From CBDCZY01 sp965224745 (GTDB lineage: Bacteria > Pseudomonadota > Gammaproteobacteria > Methylococcales > Methylomonadaceae), in the NCBI GenBank assembly GCA_965224745.1, contig CBDCZY010000002.1:248001-312000 (forward strand): a stretch of DNA of 64,000 nt, in the 5' to 3' direction. Shown one piece after another: positions 44,624 through 52,568 of the stretch. The stretch's first letter is position 1. Every line of letters starts with the position of its first letter. A program made the translations under genes and the position numbers. A model generated the notes under the pieces. The model saw nothing but the letters and a program-made list of their open reading frames with translations, searched no databases and was not told the DNA's origin.

Positions 44624-45421
44624 TTATCGCCCGTTTTCAAGCCAATTTATTTCGGCTTCCTTAAATCCCGCTTTAGCTCTAAGGGCGCGATTTATAGGCC
44701 CTCGGAAACCGGCTGTAAAGTGTTTGCTTATTACTTCTTTATAAGCATCCTCACGCTGAATGCTCTGCTGCCGACATAGATAATCTAACCAATAGACCCC
44801 AGTTTTTACGTGCTCAATTTCATCTTGCAAAATTTTGGATAAAATAGCGACGCCTTCCGAATCTTTTTTTTCAGTGAACTTATTTATCATGCCAGGCGTC
44901 ACATCAAGACCTCTAGCCTCCATGTGACAAGGGACTAATACTAACCGTGTTAATAAATCATGCGAGGAGTCTTCGGCAACTTTCCAGAGGCCGGCATGAA
45001 CCGGCAACTGTCCGTAATCTGAATTTAGCTTGTTTAAATGATCACGAAGCATCGTAAAATGGATTGTTTCATCTTCGGCAACTTTAAGCCAATCAAGATA
45101 AAACTGCTTAGGCAAGCCTCTAAATCGGTAAATGATATCCCAAGCCAAGTAAATGGCCATAAATTCAATATGTGCAATTGCGTGAAAAAAAGCGATAATA
45201 CCTTCTTTCGTCGCAAAACTCCTTTTCGGCATTTGATGCGGCGTAAGCATTTCCAGTTCGTCTGGAAAAGTGACTTGAGAGATTGGCAATGGGCTATCGC
45301 TTGTGACGAAACACAATAAGTCTCTTTTTTCGACTGCTCTTAATTGATAAATAATTTGTCTTTTCTCATCAATGCTGGGCGAATATAGACAGGCTTCAGC
45401 GAATTCGAATACATTCTTCAT
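44624..45421 (-). CDS. DUF455 ferritin-like protein
   Basis: A 265-residue helical protein with the diiron-type pattern of a ferritin-like four-helix bundle: I-A-H-I-E-F, then A-E-D-E-T-I-H-F, C-H-M-E-A-R-G-L-D, and D-E-I-E-H-V. The Glu/His set could bind two iron atoms. It belongs to the DUF455 family, whose biochemical role is unsettled. It is divergent from the VanZ-like gene, with only a few bases between starts (45421 and 45427). I rejected MiaE, because MiaE lacks this layout and the E-T-I-H-F block. Confidence 0.82.
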   Translation of the reverse strand: MKNVFEFAEACLYSPSIDEKRQIIYQLRAVEKRDLLCFVTSDSPLPISQVTFPDELEMLTPHQMPKRSFATKEGIIAFFHAIAHIEFMAIYLAWDIIYRFRGLPKQFYLDWLKVAEDETIHFTMLRDHLNKLNSDYGQLPVHAGLWKVAEDSSHDLLTRLVLVPCHMEARGLDVTPGMINKFTEKKDSEGVAILSKILQDEIEHVKTGVYWLDYLCRQQSIQREDAYKEVISKHFTAGFRGPINRALRAKAGFKEAEINWLENGR

Positions 45422-45426
45422 GATTT

Positions 45427-45834
45427 ATGGTTAATTTTATGTTCACTCAAAAAGCACAGCTCAGACTTGATTTCGCATTACTTTTTTTGTATTGCGCACT
45501 ACTCTATTTGCTGTCTAATCAAGCGACTGTTAAAACGCCATCGTTATTTGAAAATCAAGATAAGTTTCTCCACTTTACTGCATACGGTATTATGGCAGTT
45601 TTAGCTTGGCGTAGCATTCGCCACCTTCTTCAAACACGTCACATTCTTGCTTTTGGGAGTATTTTTTTCTGTGCGCTGTTTGGTTTTAGCGACGAGTGGC
45701 ACCAGTCCTTTATTCCAGGACGAGATTCTAGTGCATTTGATTGGCTCGCAGATTTTATTGGTGCAAGCTTCACGGTTACTCTGTTATTTATCTATCAAAA
45801 CAGAGAGGGTGTGAAACTCGGAGAGGAGGAATAA
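45427..45834 (+). CDS. VanZ-like membrane protein
   Basis: A 135-residue protein with four hydrophobic segments and the VanZ-family signature D-K-x-x-H-F near residue 45 and F-S-D-E-W-H-Q-S-F-I-P-G-R near 87. VanZ-like proteins are found broadly in bacteria, and their role in most is unknown. The second Met (MFTQKAQ, 45439) is an alternative start. The C-terminal tail is acidic. The gene starts six bases from the divergent DUF455 start, so promoters must overlap the coding regions. Confidence 0.8.
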   Translation: MVNFMFTQKAQLRLDFALLFLYCALLYLLSNQATVKTPSLFENQDKFLHFTAYGIMAVLAWRSIRHLLQTRHILAFGSIFFCALFGFSDEWHQSFIPGRDSSAFDWLADFIGASFTVTLLFIYQNREGVKLGEEE

Positions 45835-45841
45835 AATAAAA

Positions 45842-45866
45842 AACCCCGTTCCATCGGAACAGGGTT
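45842..45866. terminator. Bidirectional terminator between vanZ-like gene and rpoS
   Basis: Stem AACCC-c-GTTCC / GGAAC-a-GGGTT with an ATC loop and A/T runs on both sides. It lies between convergent genes. Confidence 0.75.
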
Positions 45867-45896
45867 AGACAATTTTGTAGTTAATTTAAGCCAGTT

Positions 45897-46856
45897 TTAA
45901 TGGAAGATTGTTTCAAAAGAATAGCCGCTTTGCTCTAAGATCAGCTTAAGTCTTTTCAAAGCTTCCATCTGAATTTGTCTGACTCTTTCTCTTGTAACAC
46001 CAAGCTCAGTTGCCACTTTTTCGAGTGTTGAGTTATCGTGACCACATAAGCCATAACGACGGCAAATCACATCTCTTTGTTTATCGGTTAATTGATCCAA
46101 CCAACCTGACAAATTATCATTAACGTCATCATTTTGAATCGTGTCAACCGCTGATAATACGCCTTCATCAGAAATAGATTCGACAAGTGGCTTATCAATG
46201 GTATTGCTGGTAGGGATATCAAAGGAAGAAACTTTTTCATCATTCAATCTCAACATCTTCTCGACCGACTCAACGGGTCTGTTCAAGTGCCTCGCAATAT
46301 CTTCAGCCGTTGGCTCGGCATCCAAAACCTGTGCTAGTTTGCGCTTGGCTTTGAGGTATACGTTCATTTCCTTGACAATATGAATTGGCAGACGAATCGT
46401 TCGTGTTTGATTCATTATCGCCCGCTCAATCGTTTGCCTAATCCACCAAGTAGCATAAGTTGAAAATCGAAAACCACGGTCTGGATCAAATTTCTCAACC
46501 GCTCTTATCAACCCTAAATTCCCTTCTTCAATTAAATCTAATAACGGCAAACCACGATTAAGATACCGTCTGGAAATTTTAACCACTAATCTCAAATTGC
46601 TTTCAATCATGATTTTTCGAGCATCAGGATCGCCTTTTAACGCACGCTTGCCGTATACTTTTTCTTCATCAGCTGTTAGGAGCTGCGAAGAAGCAAGTTC
46701 GTTGAGATAAATACGAGTTGCATCGAAAGAGCTGTCATTATCTGCATCACTTTTTTCGATTTCAACATCTTCAATTACGGCACTGTCTGCTTCGACGAAG
46801 TTATTCTCAACCGCCGCCCCTTCTGATACAACCGGATCAATTAATTCTTCCATCAT
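45897..46856 (-). CDS. rpoS: RNA polymerase sigma factor RpoS
   Basis: The stationary-phase and general-stress sigma factor, 319 residues from the start chosen here. It shows sigma regions 1.2 to 4: region 2 has D-L-I-E-E-G-N-L-G-L-I-R-A-V-E-K-F and F-S-T-Y-A-T-W-W-I-R-Q, and region 4 has the helix-turn-helix G-V-T-R-E-R-V-R-Q-I-Q. I prefer the ATG at 46856, which has AGGAG eight bases upstream; an upstream ATG (46895) would add 13 residues without support. It follows nlpD, the standard gammaproteobacterial order in which the main rpoS promoter lies inside nlpD. Confidence 0.97.
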   Translation of the reverse strand: MMEELIDPVVSEGAAVENNFVEADSAVIEDVEIEKSDADNDSSFDATRIYLNELASSQLLTADEEKVYGKRALKGDPDARKIMIESNLRLVVKISRRYLNRGLPLLDLIEEGNLGLIRAVEKFDPDRGFRFSTYATWWIRQTIERAIMNQTRTIRLPIHIVKEMNVYLKAKRKLAQVLDAEPTAEDIARHLNRPVESVEKMLRLNDEKVSSFDIPTSNTIDKPLVESISDEGVLSAVDTIQNDDVNDNLSGWLDQLTDKQRDVICRRYGLCGHDNSTLEKVATELGVTRERVRQIQMEALKRLKLILEQSGYSFETIFH

Positions 46857-46896
46857 TTTTATACTCCTAGCAATTTTAGTCGCACCTACCTGCAAC

Positions 46897-47691
46897 TTAT
46901 TTGGGTAAATAGTTAATCGGATTAACTGGCTTTCCTTTTTCTCTCATCTCAAAATATAAAGTGGCTATTCCATTTGCTTTTTTACCAACTTCTGCGATCT
47001 TTTCGCCTTTTTTGACACCCTGTCCATCTTGTGTATACATAAGTCTATTGTTGGCATATGCAGTTAATAATGAATCATTATGTTTAATAATGATTAAATT
47101 CTCATATCCAACAAAGCCTTTCCCACTATAAACAACTGTGCCTGCTTCACTAGCAACAACCGGCTGACCATATTGTCCTTGTATATCAATTCCTTTATGA
47201 CCTGGTTGCGAAAATGTTTTCAATACCATTCCTTTTAACGGCCATTGGAAAGATAACTTTAAGGTGGGCTCATTATGCTTGACAATAGTCTTCGATTTCT
47301 GTGATGCGATTGGCTTTTTGCTAGGTTTGGGGGTATTCTTAGTTCGGTTTTGTGAGGGAGTTCGATGTTTTGGGGGCTTTTTGATTGCAACAGGGCGTGG
47401 TAACGATATTTTTTTCGCTTTCTCAAGCAACTTGAGCCTTTGCCCTATTTCAATGACATAAGGTGGACTCAAATTATTCCACTTAGCTAAAGCCAGGTAA
47501 TTATAGCCTAGACGAGATCCCACTGAATAAAGCGTATCCCCTGGTTTAACAACATAATACTGTCCTGAATAATGTTGCTTTCGTGAGTTTTTTTTGTCGT
47601 AGCGGTATACGGGCGCTGGACCTTGAGTTTGAACACAGCCACTGAGAACAACCCCGAACACTAGGGCAAAACAAGTTACACGTTTGAACAT
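46897..47691 (-). CDS. nlpD: NlpD-like LytM-domain lipoprotein
   Basis: An outer-membrane-associated activator of cell-wall amidases at the division site. The 264-residue protein has a lipobox (V-L-S-G-C, Cys about residue 19), a LysM domain (Y-Y-V-V-K-P-G-D-T-L-Y, about 47-90), a basic Pro/Lys linker, and a C-terminal LytM/M23 domain. The M23 active-site set is degenerate: H-K-G-I-D is kept, but the H-x-H positions read Y-x-N and L-Y-F-E. It is therefore an activator rather than a peptidase, as known for NlpD and EnvC. rpoS lies 40 bp downstream. Confidence 0.94.
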   Translation of the reverse strand: MFKRVTCFALVFGVVLSGCVQTQGPAPVYRYDKKNSRKQHYSGQYYVVKPGDTLYSVGSRLGYNYLALAKWNNLSPPYVIEIGQRLKLLEKAKKISLPRPVAIKKPPKHRTPSQNRTKNTPKPSKKPIASQKSKTIVKHNEPTLKLSFQWPLKGMVLKTFSQPGHKGIDIQGQYGQPVVASEAGTVVYSGKGFVGYENLIIIKHNDSLLTAYANNRLMYTQDGQGVKKGEKIAEVGKKANGIATLYFEMREKGKPVNPINYLPK

Positions 47692-47694
47692 GAA

Positions 47695-48195
47695 TTAGGA
47701 ATTATTTTTTAATAACAGATCCTTAGCCTGATTAATTTTTGTGGCTAAGTATACAGACCCACCTCTATCAGGATGATTTTTTTGCATTAAGCGTCGGTGA
47801 GCAGCCAAGATTTCCTCTTTCGAAGCACCCTCTTGCAATCCTAAAATACGATACGCTTCTGTTTTGCTAATACCCGACGACGCTTGTGAACGGCTCGAAC
47901 TCTGGTTTGCTCCGGATTTAGTAAAGCGATATTGTCGCCAAAGATGCAGCAAATATGGAATATAACGAAGCACAGCAGGCGATAAACGTAAAGCCAGTGC
48001 TAACAACGCCCCAATGAAGGCAAAAAAGCCATTCAAGCGCCCAGTGGCGACCAGAAAAACAATTAACAAACCAATTATAATCAGCCCAAGCAATCTTAAT
48101 GAACGTGCAATCGCTCTGGGATTTGTATTTAAAAATTTTTTGATGGCTGCGATAACAATAAATAAGGCAACCAATAACAACAATAGTCGTAACAA
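47695..48195 (-). CDS. Membrane-anchored DnaJ-domain protein
   Basis: A 166-residue protein with two or three N-terminal hydrophobic segments (about residues 2-20, 35-75) and a C-terminal J-domain (about 112-165). The HPD motif needed to stimulate DnaK ATPase is intact in K-N-H-P-D-R-G-G. The layout resembles TIM14/Pam18-like or short DjlA-type co-chaperones, placing the J-domain on the cytoplasmic side. It lies 3 bp before nlpD on the same strand and is probably co-transcribed with it. Confidence 0.82.
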   Translation of the reverse strand: MLRLLLLLVALFIVIAAIKKFLNTNPRAIARSLRLLGLIIIGLLIVFLVATGRLNGFFAFIGALLALALRLSPAVLRYIPYLLHLWRQYRFTKSGANQSSSRSQASSGISKTEAYRILGLQEGASKEEILAAHRRLMQKNHPDRGGSVYLATKINQAKDLLLKNNS

Positions 48196-48331
48196 TATCT
48201 GTCTCGATTAAAAAAAAAGCTGCGCCTTAATAAGTTGGTTAGTAGCTTAACTTACAATTCTTATTCATTTTTTACCTATTTATGAAGCCAATAATCGACT
48301 CCGAAACAATCAGAAATATAATCCTCGCTCC

Positions 48332-49315
48332 TTAGCAGGATATTGTTTCTATTTCACCACCTGTATTATTCGCGCTGGCTATCATAAAAGTAAGACCATC
48401 TACAGACTCGAATTGGTTCCTTGCTCGAACAATCAGGGCATCAGCTTGCTGCTTATTTTCAACTAAACAAAAGCCAGTAGGTCCCCAAGATGTTTGCCCT
48501 ATACCAACTGCCCCTTGTACTGCCAACCATTCCATCACTTGGTGAACTTTTGAGCTGGTAAAAACACCGCCCTGCGCTCGGGAAAAATAACGACCAATCA
48601 ATTCTTGCACTTGAGTAATAACATGGCCGAATTTTTCTAGGTCATGTTCAGCAAGCGAAGGCAAGGCTTGCATCAAAATTAAATAACATATTCGAGCCGC
48701 TTCATCTTTAGAAAAAGTTGCTAACCTGTCAAAGGCAGCCCTTTCCTGATCACCATAAAGCCCCTGGTTCGTCTGCTCGAATACCAGGATAAATCGCCAT
48801 GCTTCAGGAATTTCCAGTTGTGCAATTAAGGGAGGGGTTTTCGTAGTAGGCCCTCTTCCTCCATCGACTATCAGACCACCTTTTTCAAACACACCAATAC
48901 CTATACCTGAACGCCTACCCCGGTCTGCAATGTAGGCGACTTCCCGCACCTTCATATCTAATTGATAAAGTTCACTCAACCCCATTCCTATAGCCAAAGC
49001 CATTTGGGTGCCTGAACCTAAACCCACGTGTTCTGGAATAGCTTGAACGACTTGTACTTTTACTTTCGATGAAATATCAAGGCGATCGCAAAGTTGAGCA
49101 ACACACTGCTTAGCCCTTGAACCAGAAATTCCGGTCACTTCAAGAGACTCCGACTGCTGAATGATTATTTGTGTTGATAATTCTTTTAGACCAGCGCCGA
49201 TACTCCCAAAACGGCGGCCTAATGAGCCACTAAGATCAATAAACCCCATGTGAAGGCGTGCTGGAGCAGTTACGGTAATCTTTCGAGTTACATTCATCTG
49301 TTTTGTTGCTACCAA
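48332..49315 (-). CDS. Beta-ribofuranosylaminobenzene 5'-phosphate synthase-like protein
   Basis: A GHMP-kinase-fold protein (about 320 residues) of the beta-RFAP synthase family. The family condenses PRPP with p-hydroxybenzoate or p-aminobenzoate in the first committed step of methanopterin synthesis. The GHMP-type glycine-rich loop reads H-V-G-L-G-S-G-T-Q-M-A-L-A near residue 100, and an N-terminal A-P-A-R-L-H-M-G-F block is typical. This pathway supplies the C1 carrier tetrahydromethanopterin, strong support for a methylotroph. The second Met (MNVTRKIT, 49297) is a likely start. It is followed by space and preceded by a HAD gene on the same strand. Confidence 0.88.
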   Translation of the reverse strand: MVATKQMNVTRKITVTAPARLHMGFIDLSGSLGRRFGSIGAGLKELSTQIIIQQSESLEVTGISGSRAKQCVAQLCDRLDISSKVKVQVVQAIPEHVGLGSGTQMALAIGMGLSELYQLDMKVREVAYIADRGRRSGIGIGVFEKGGLIVDGGRGPTTKTPPLIAQLEIPEAWRFILVFEQTNQGLYGDQERAAFDRLATFSKDEAARICYLILMQALPSLAEHDLEKFGHVITQVQELIGRYFSRAQGGVFTSSKVHQVMEWLAVQGAVGIGQTSWGPTGFCLVENKQQADALIVRARNQFESVDGLTFMIASANNTGGEIETISC

Positions 49316-49338
49316 TTACTCTCTAAGATTATACCTTA

Positions 49339-50061
49339 TCAAAATCCATTCGACCTCAGGCAAGCCGGCATTTCGACTGTTTTTTTAAGCACATAAAAAT
49401 CATGGTTATACCTTAATAGTTGCGCCAATTCTGCCAAATCATTTAACACTAAATCAGCTAAATCGCCTGAACTCTTTTGGTTAAATGAGCTAGATGGGAT
49501 AAAAATTGCCTGCCCTCCTGATTGTTTAGCTGCTTGCATACCGGGCAACGAATCTTCAGTAATGATGCAGTCCGTTATTTTTGTTTCTAATCTTTTTGCA
49601 GCTCTGAGAAATAAACTGGGGTCGGGTTTGCCAAGCTCATCATCATTACGGCAAATTAATATGGGAAAATACTGCAAAACATTCGCTTTTTGTAAGCAAA
49701 AAGCAGCCTTTTCATACAGACTATTAGTGACTATACAATATTTTATTCCAGTTGCTGAAAGGGCTCGTATAAGCTCATTAAATCCTGGCATTAAAGCAAT
49801 CCCACTCGACTCTACAGCAGCATGCCAAATGTTCGAACTGGCTTCATGAAATTCATCAAGCGAGAAGTCAGGGGATCCATAGGCTAATAGTCGCTGTTCC
49901 ACCTGGATCGCTGACAAACCTACGAAAGAATCGATGACTTCCTTGGGAAGCTCAATGCCTACTACTTTTGCCGCCTGTTGCCAAGCTTTTTTATAGGTCA
50001 CCTCCGTATCTAAAAGCGTGCCATCCATATCCAAAAGAATTGCTTTAAAAGAATGGTACAC
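49339..50061 (-). CDS. HAD-superfamily phosphatase
   Basis: A HAD-IA hydrolase like phosphoglycolate phosphatase or beta-phosphoglucomutase. Motif I is D-M-D-G-T-L-L-D-T, motif II lies in C-I-V-T-N-S, the Lys is in L-G-K-P-D-P-S, and the final acidic motif is I-T-E-D-S. A helical cap separates motifs I and II. I prefer the GTG at 50061, just after the upstream stop with AGGAAAA near, over the ATG at 50094 that would overlap the upstream gene by 31 bp. It lies between the nucleotidyltransferase and beta-RFAP synthase genes, so a methanopterin-related role is possible but unproven. Confidence 0.8.
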   Translation of the reverse strand: MYHSFKAILLDMDGTLLDTEVTYKKAWQQAAKVVGIELPKEVIDSFVGLSAIQVEQRLLAYGSPDFSLDEFHEASSNIWHAAVESSGIALMPGFNELIRALSATGIKYCIVTNSLYEKAAFCLQKANVLQYFPILICRNDDELGKPDPSLFLRAAKRLETKITDCIITEDSLPGMQAAKQSGGQAIFIPSSSFNQKSSGDLADLVLNDLAELAQLLRYNHDFYVLKKTVEMPACLRSNGF

Positions 50062-50063
50062 AG

Positions 50064-50954
50064 CTAATTTTCCTGCTGAGTAACGAGGATGCACTCTCCT
50101 TTAGCCTCGCGATCAGAACCTACTACGACACGTTTATTGCCAAATTGAGCTGCTTCAAGTTGACCGACTATTTTAACCGTTTCACCCTTTTTTGCCTGTC
50201 CACTATAAGTAGCAGTGTAGCTAACAGCGTGCCTTATATCCGGATGATCTAGAACATAAACTGCGGGATAGTCAAATATATAGGTATCCTCTATAACCTT
50301 AGTAACCAAGGATATTGCCCCTCTTTTCTGATAATGCTGAAGCACTAACGAACTGCTTGGTTGAACTAAACTTAAATCAAATTTCCGACTATTAACCATG
50401 CCTTTGTTGTTTTTTCTTTGTTCATGCCAAAAATATTGATCAAAATCGATCGTACACCCTCTTCTTTGATAAGCATCTTGCCAATGAGCAGGATCCAATG
50501 TTTGCAATAAACCTTCGGAGACCAATTGTTGCCACTTGATGAACGATTTCCGTTGATAAATGACCAGGTCGATATCCGATGTCTCTTGCTGGGCATCGAT
50601 TAATATTGAACCTGTCACGCCAACATTTGATAAATCACAGCCATGCTTTTTAAAGCAGGAACAAAGTTCAATCAAGTCTTTTATTACCAGATCACCCTCG
50701 GTGCGTCTTTGAGAGAATAAATCTTGTAGCCGTTGACGAGGTTGATAATGCTTTACTACATTTTCTAACCGCACACCATGAAACCAAGTGTCTCGCACTT
50801 CCGAGTAAAAAACATAGTCGGGATAGCTATGTTTAAGTATTTCATTAGCTTGTTCTGTTGATAGTTTTTTAAATCCGTGTGGGGTTTTTTGGTAACGAAG
50901 AAAACAAGCAAGACGCCCTTGCTCTTGACCATAATCAACGACCGCAAAAACCAA
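50064..50954 (-). CDS. Nucleotidyltransferase-domain protein
   Basis: A roughly 300-residue protein with a nucleotidyltransferase core: G-V-T-G-S-I-L-I followed by S-D-I-D-L-V-I-Y, the G-S and D-x-D catalytic pattern of the pol-beta superfamily (about residues 110-130). Its homologues commonly sit beside beta-RFAP synthase in methylotrophs, which is recollection, not a search. The frame is open upstream of 50954 into the end of the GGDEF gene, and the residues there (K-A-I-F-L-P-K-D-F-V-E-T-S-E-G) look native. The true start is therefore further upstream (about 51000), at a non-ATG codon that I cannot fix. Confidence 0.75.
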   Translation of the reverse strand: MVFAVVDYGQEQGRLACFLRYQKTPHGFKKLSTEQANEILKHSYPDYVFYSEVRDTWFHGVRLENVVKHYQPRQRLQDLFSQRRTEGDLVIKDLIELCSCFKKHGCDLSNVGVTGSILIDAQQETSDIDLVIYQRKSFIKWQQLVSEGLLQTLDPAHWQDAYQRRGCTIDFDQYFWHEQRKNNKGMVNSRKFDLSLVQPSSSLVLQHYQKRGAISLVTKVIEDTYIFDYPAVYVLDHPDIRHAVSYTATYSGQAKKGETVKIVGQLEAAQFGNKRVVVGSDREAKGECILVTQQEN

Positions 50955-50998
50955 ACCCTCGGAGGTTTCTACGAAATCTTTTGGTAAGAAAATAGCTT

Positions 50999-52270
50999 TC
51001 AGAACGTTAAAGCCGCAGATTTAACTTGATTTCGGCCAGCCTCTTTTGCTTGATATAATGCTTGGTCTGCTACCTGGATTAACTGTTCAACGGAATGGAT
51101 AGCTTCATCTTTCACTGCAACCCCTAAACTGAGCGTCACCCGACCTTCAATGTTGGAACCGGTGTGCTCTATTTGTTTACCCCACACGGCCTTTCTTATT
51201 TGTTCTGCAAGAAAAGCAGCGCCCGGCAGATCGGTTTGTGGCAATATAACAGCAAATTCTTCACCACCGTATCGACAAGCTACATCAGCCGGCCTTCTTA
51301 CTGCTTCGGCGATGATTGAAGCCACCTGCTGTAAACACTGATCACCTTTGATATGGCCATTTTGATCATTATAAATTTTGAAATAATCAATATCGCATAA
51401 TATTAGCGATATGGGCGTTTTATCTCGCCTCGACCTTAAAAATTCTTTGCTCAGCGTTTCATCGAAACAACGCCGGTTTGCAATACCTGTTAATTGATCT
51501 TCAAGAGTCAATTGCAATAATTTTTGATTTGCCTGCTCTAAAGCCTGCTCAGCTTTTTTTCGTTCGGTGATATCTCTAACAATGCTGGTATAAAATAATT
51601 TATCTTCAACCTCGAAGCGACTCAACCTTAATTCTGCCGGAAATTCTTCGCCATTTTTCCTTCTGGTAGTAATGATTTTCTCGGTTGTGTTAGTGTTAGC
51701 CTCATCCTCCCAGACCTGAAAGCTTTTATCTAATATTGCAATATTTTTGTCTTTTAATTCCTCATAGGTATAACCATAAATTTCCTCAATCGCCTTATTG
51801 GCTGTCTCTATTTTACCGTCTTGGTCTGTCGTTATGATTCCTTCATTAACGGCCTCCAAAATAGAACCCAGTTTTTGGTGTGCTTTATTCAGATTCAATC
51901 GCATTCGATAAATCCTCTCCATAGCGAGGATTTGCAACTGCAGCGTAAGAGGACTGATGGGTTTCACGATATAAGCATCACCCCCAGCTAGTATGCAGGA
52001 TGTTTTGGTTTCATCATCGTTGATGGCACTAAGAAAGATAATGGGAAACCAATCTTCGCCAGCTCGCTGCCTGATTTCCTGCGTGGCTTGAATGCCGTTT
52101 AATCCCGGCATATCAACATCCATCATGATCAAATCAATTGAGTGATTGGAAACAAAATCAATAGCTTCTTGGCCACTCTTGGCCTGAAAAACTGTATGGC
52201 CCAATGAAGAAATACAATGGTACATCAGCTGTCTAATTGACTCACTATCATCTACGACGAGGATTTTCAT
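50999..52270 (-). CDS. Response regulator with PAS and GGDEF domains
   Basis: A 423-residue diguanylate cyclase under phosphorelay control. The receiver (residues 1-120) has the acceptor Asp in M-M-D-V-D-M-P-G. A PAS/PAC domain (about 135-250) reads I-V-R-D-I-T-E-R-K-K at its end. The GGDEF domain (about 260-420) has G-G-E-E-F, an active variant, and an R-x-x-D-like inhibitory site is not obvious. It should raise c-di-GMP on phosphorylation. No cognate kinase is adjacent. It lies upstream of the nucleotidyltransferase on the same strand. Confidence 0.93.
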   Translation of the reverse strand: MKILVVDDSESIRQLMYHCISSLGHTVFQAKSGQEAIDFVSNHSIDLIMMDVDMPGLNGIQATQEIRQRAGEDWFPIIFLSAINDDETKTSCILAGGDAYIVKPISPLTLQLQILAMERIYRMRLNLNKAHQKLGSILEAVNEGIITTDQDGKIETANKAIEEIYGYTYEELKDKNIAILDKSFQVWEDEANTNTTEKIITTRRKNGEEFPAELRLSRFEVEDKLFYTSIVRDITERKKAEQALEQANQKLLQLTLEDQLTGIANRRCFDETLSKEFLRSRRDKTPISLILCDIDYFKIYNDQNGHIKGDQCLQQVASIIAEAVRRPADVACRYGGEEFAVILPQTDLPGAAFLAEQIRKAVWGKQIEHTGSNIEGRVTLSLGVAVKDEAIHSVEQLIQVADQALYQAKEAGRNQVKSAALTF

Positions 52271-52568
52271 TAATCTTTTTTCGTTATGGAGTCAAACGAA
52301 GTGATCCATAACAGCCCACTTTGTTCGGGTACTTCTTTCAGTCATTAAGGACCATAAGCATTTAAGATTCGCCAGCTTTTTCCAAATAAATAAGGATGTG
52401 ATTGTAAAAAAAGGTAACAATAGAATTTGGCAGCTTGCTGACAGCGTCAATATAACTTCTGAAAGTCTGGCTCTTTGGTCAGTACATTGTTATATAAATT
52501 ATTTAGTATAGCTATTGTTTTAATTTATTCTAAAGAAACAAAAGCAATCAGACAAGGGGAAGTCTTGT
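52271..52568. other. Intergenic region between GGDEF gene and IS
   Basis: About 300 bp, AT-rich, no gene recognised. It should include the promoter of the REC-PAS-GGDEF gene. Confidence 0.4.

Noticed and set aside
44624..45421. tRNA hydroxylase MiaE
   Set aside because: The protein is diiron-like, but its motifs and length fit DUF455 better.
49339..50094. ATG at 50094 as the HAD start
   Set aside because: It would overlap the upstream gene by 31 bp and add residues before the normal HAD start; the GTG at 50061 is better placed.
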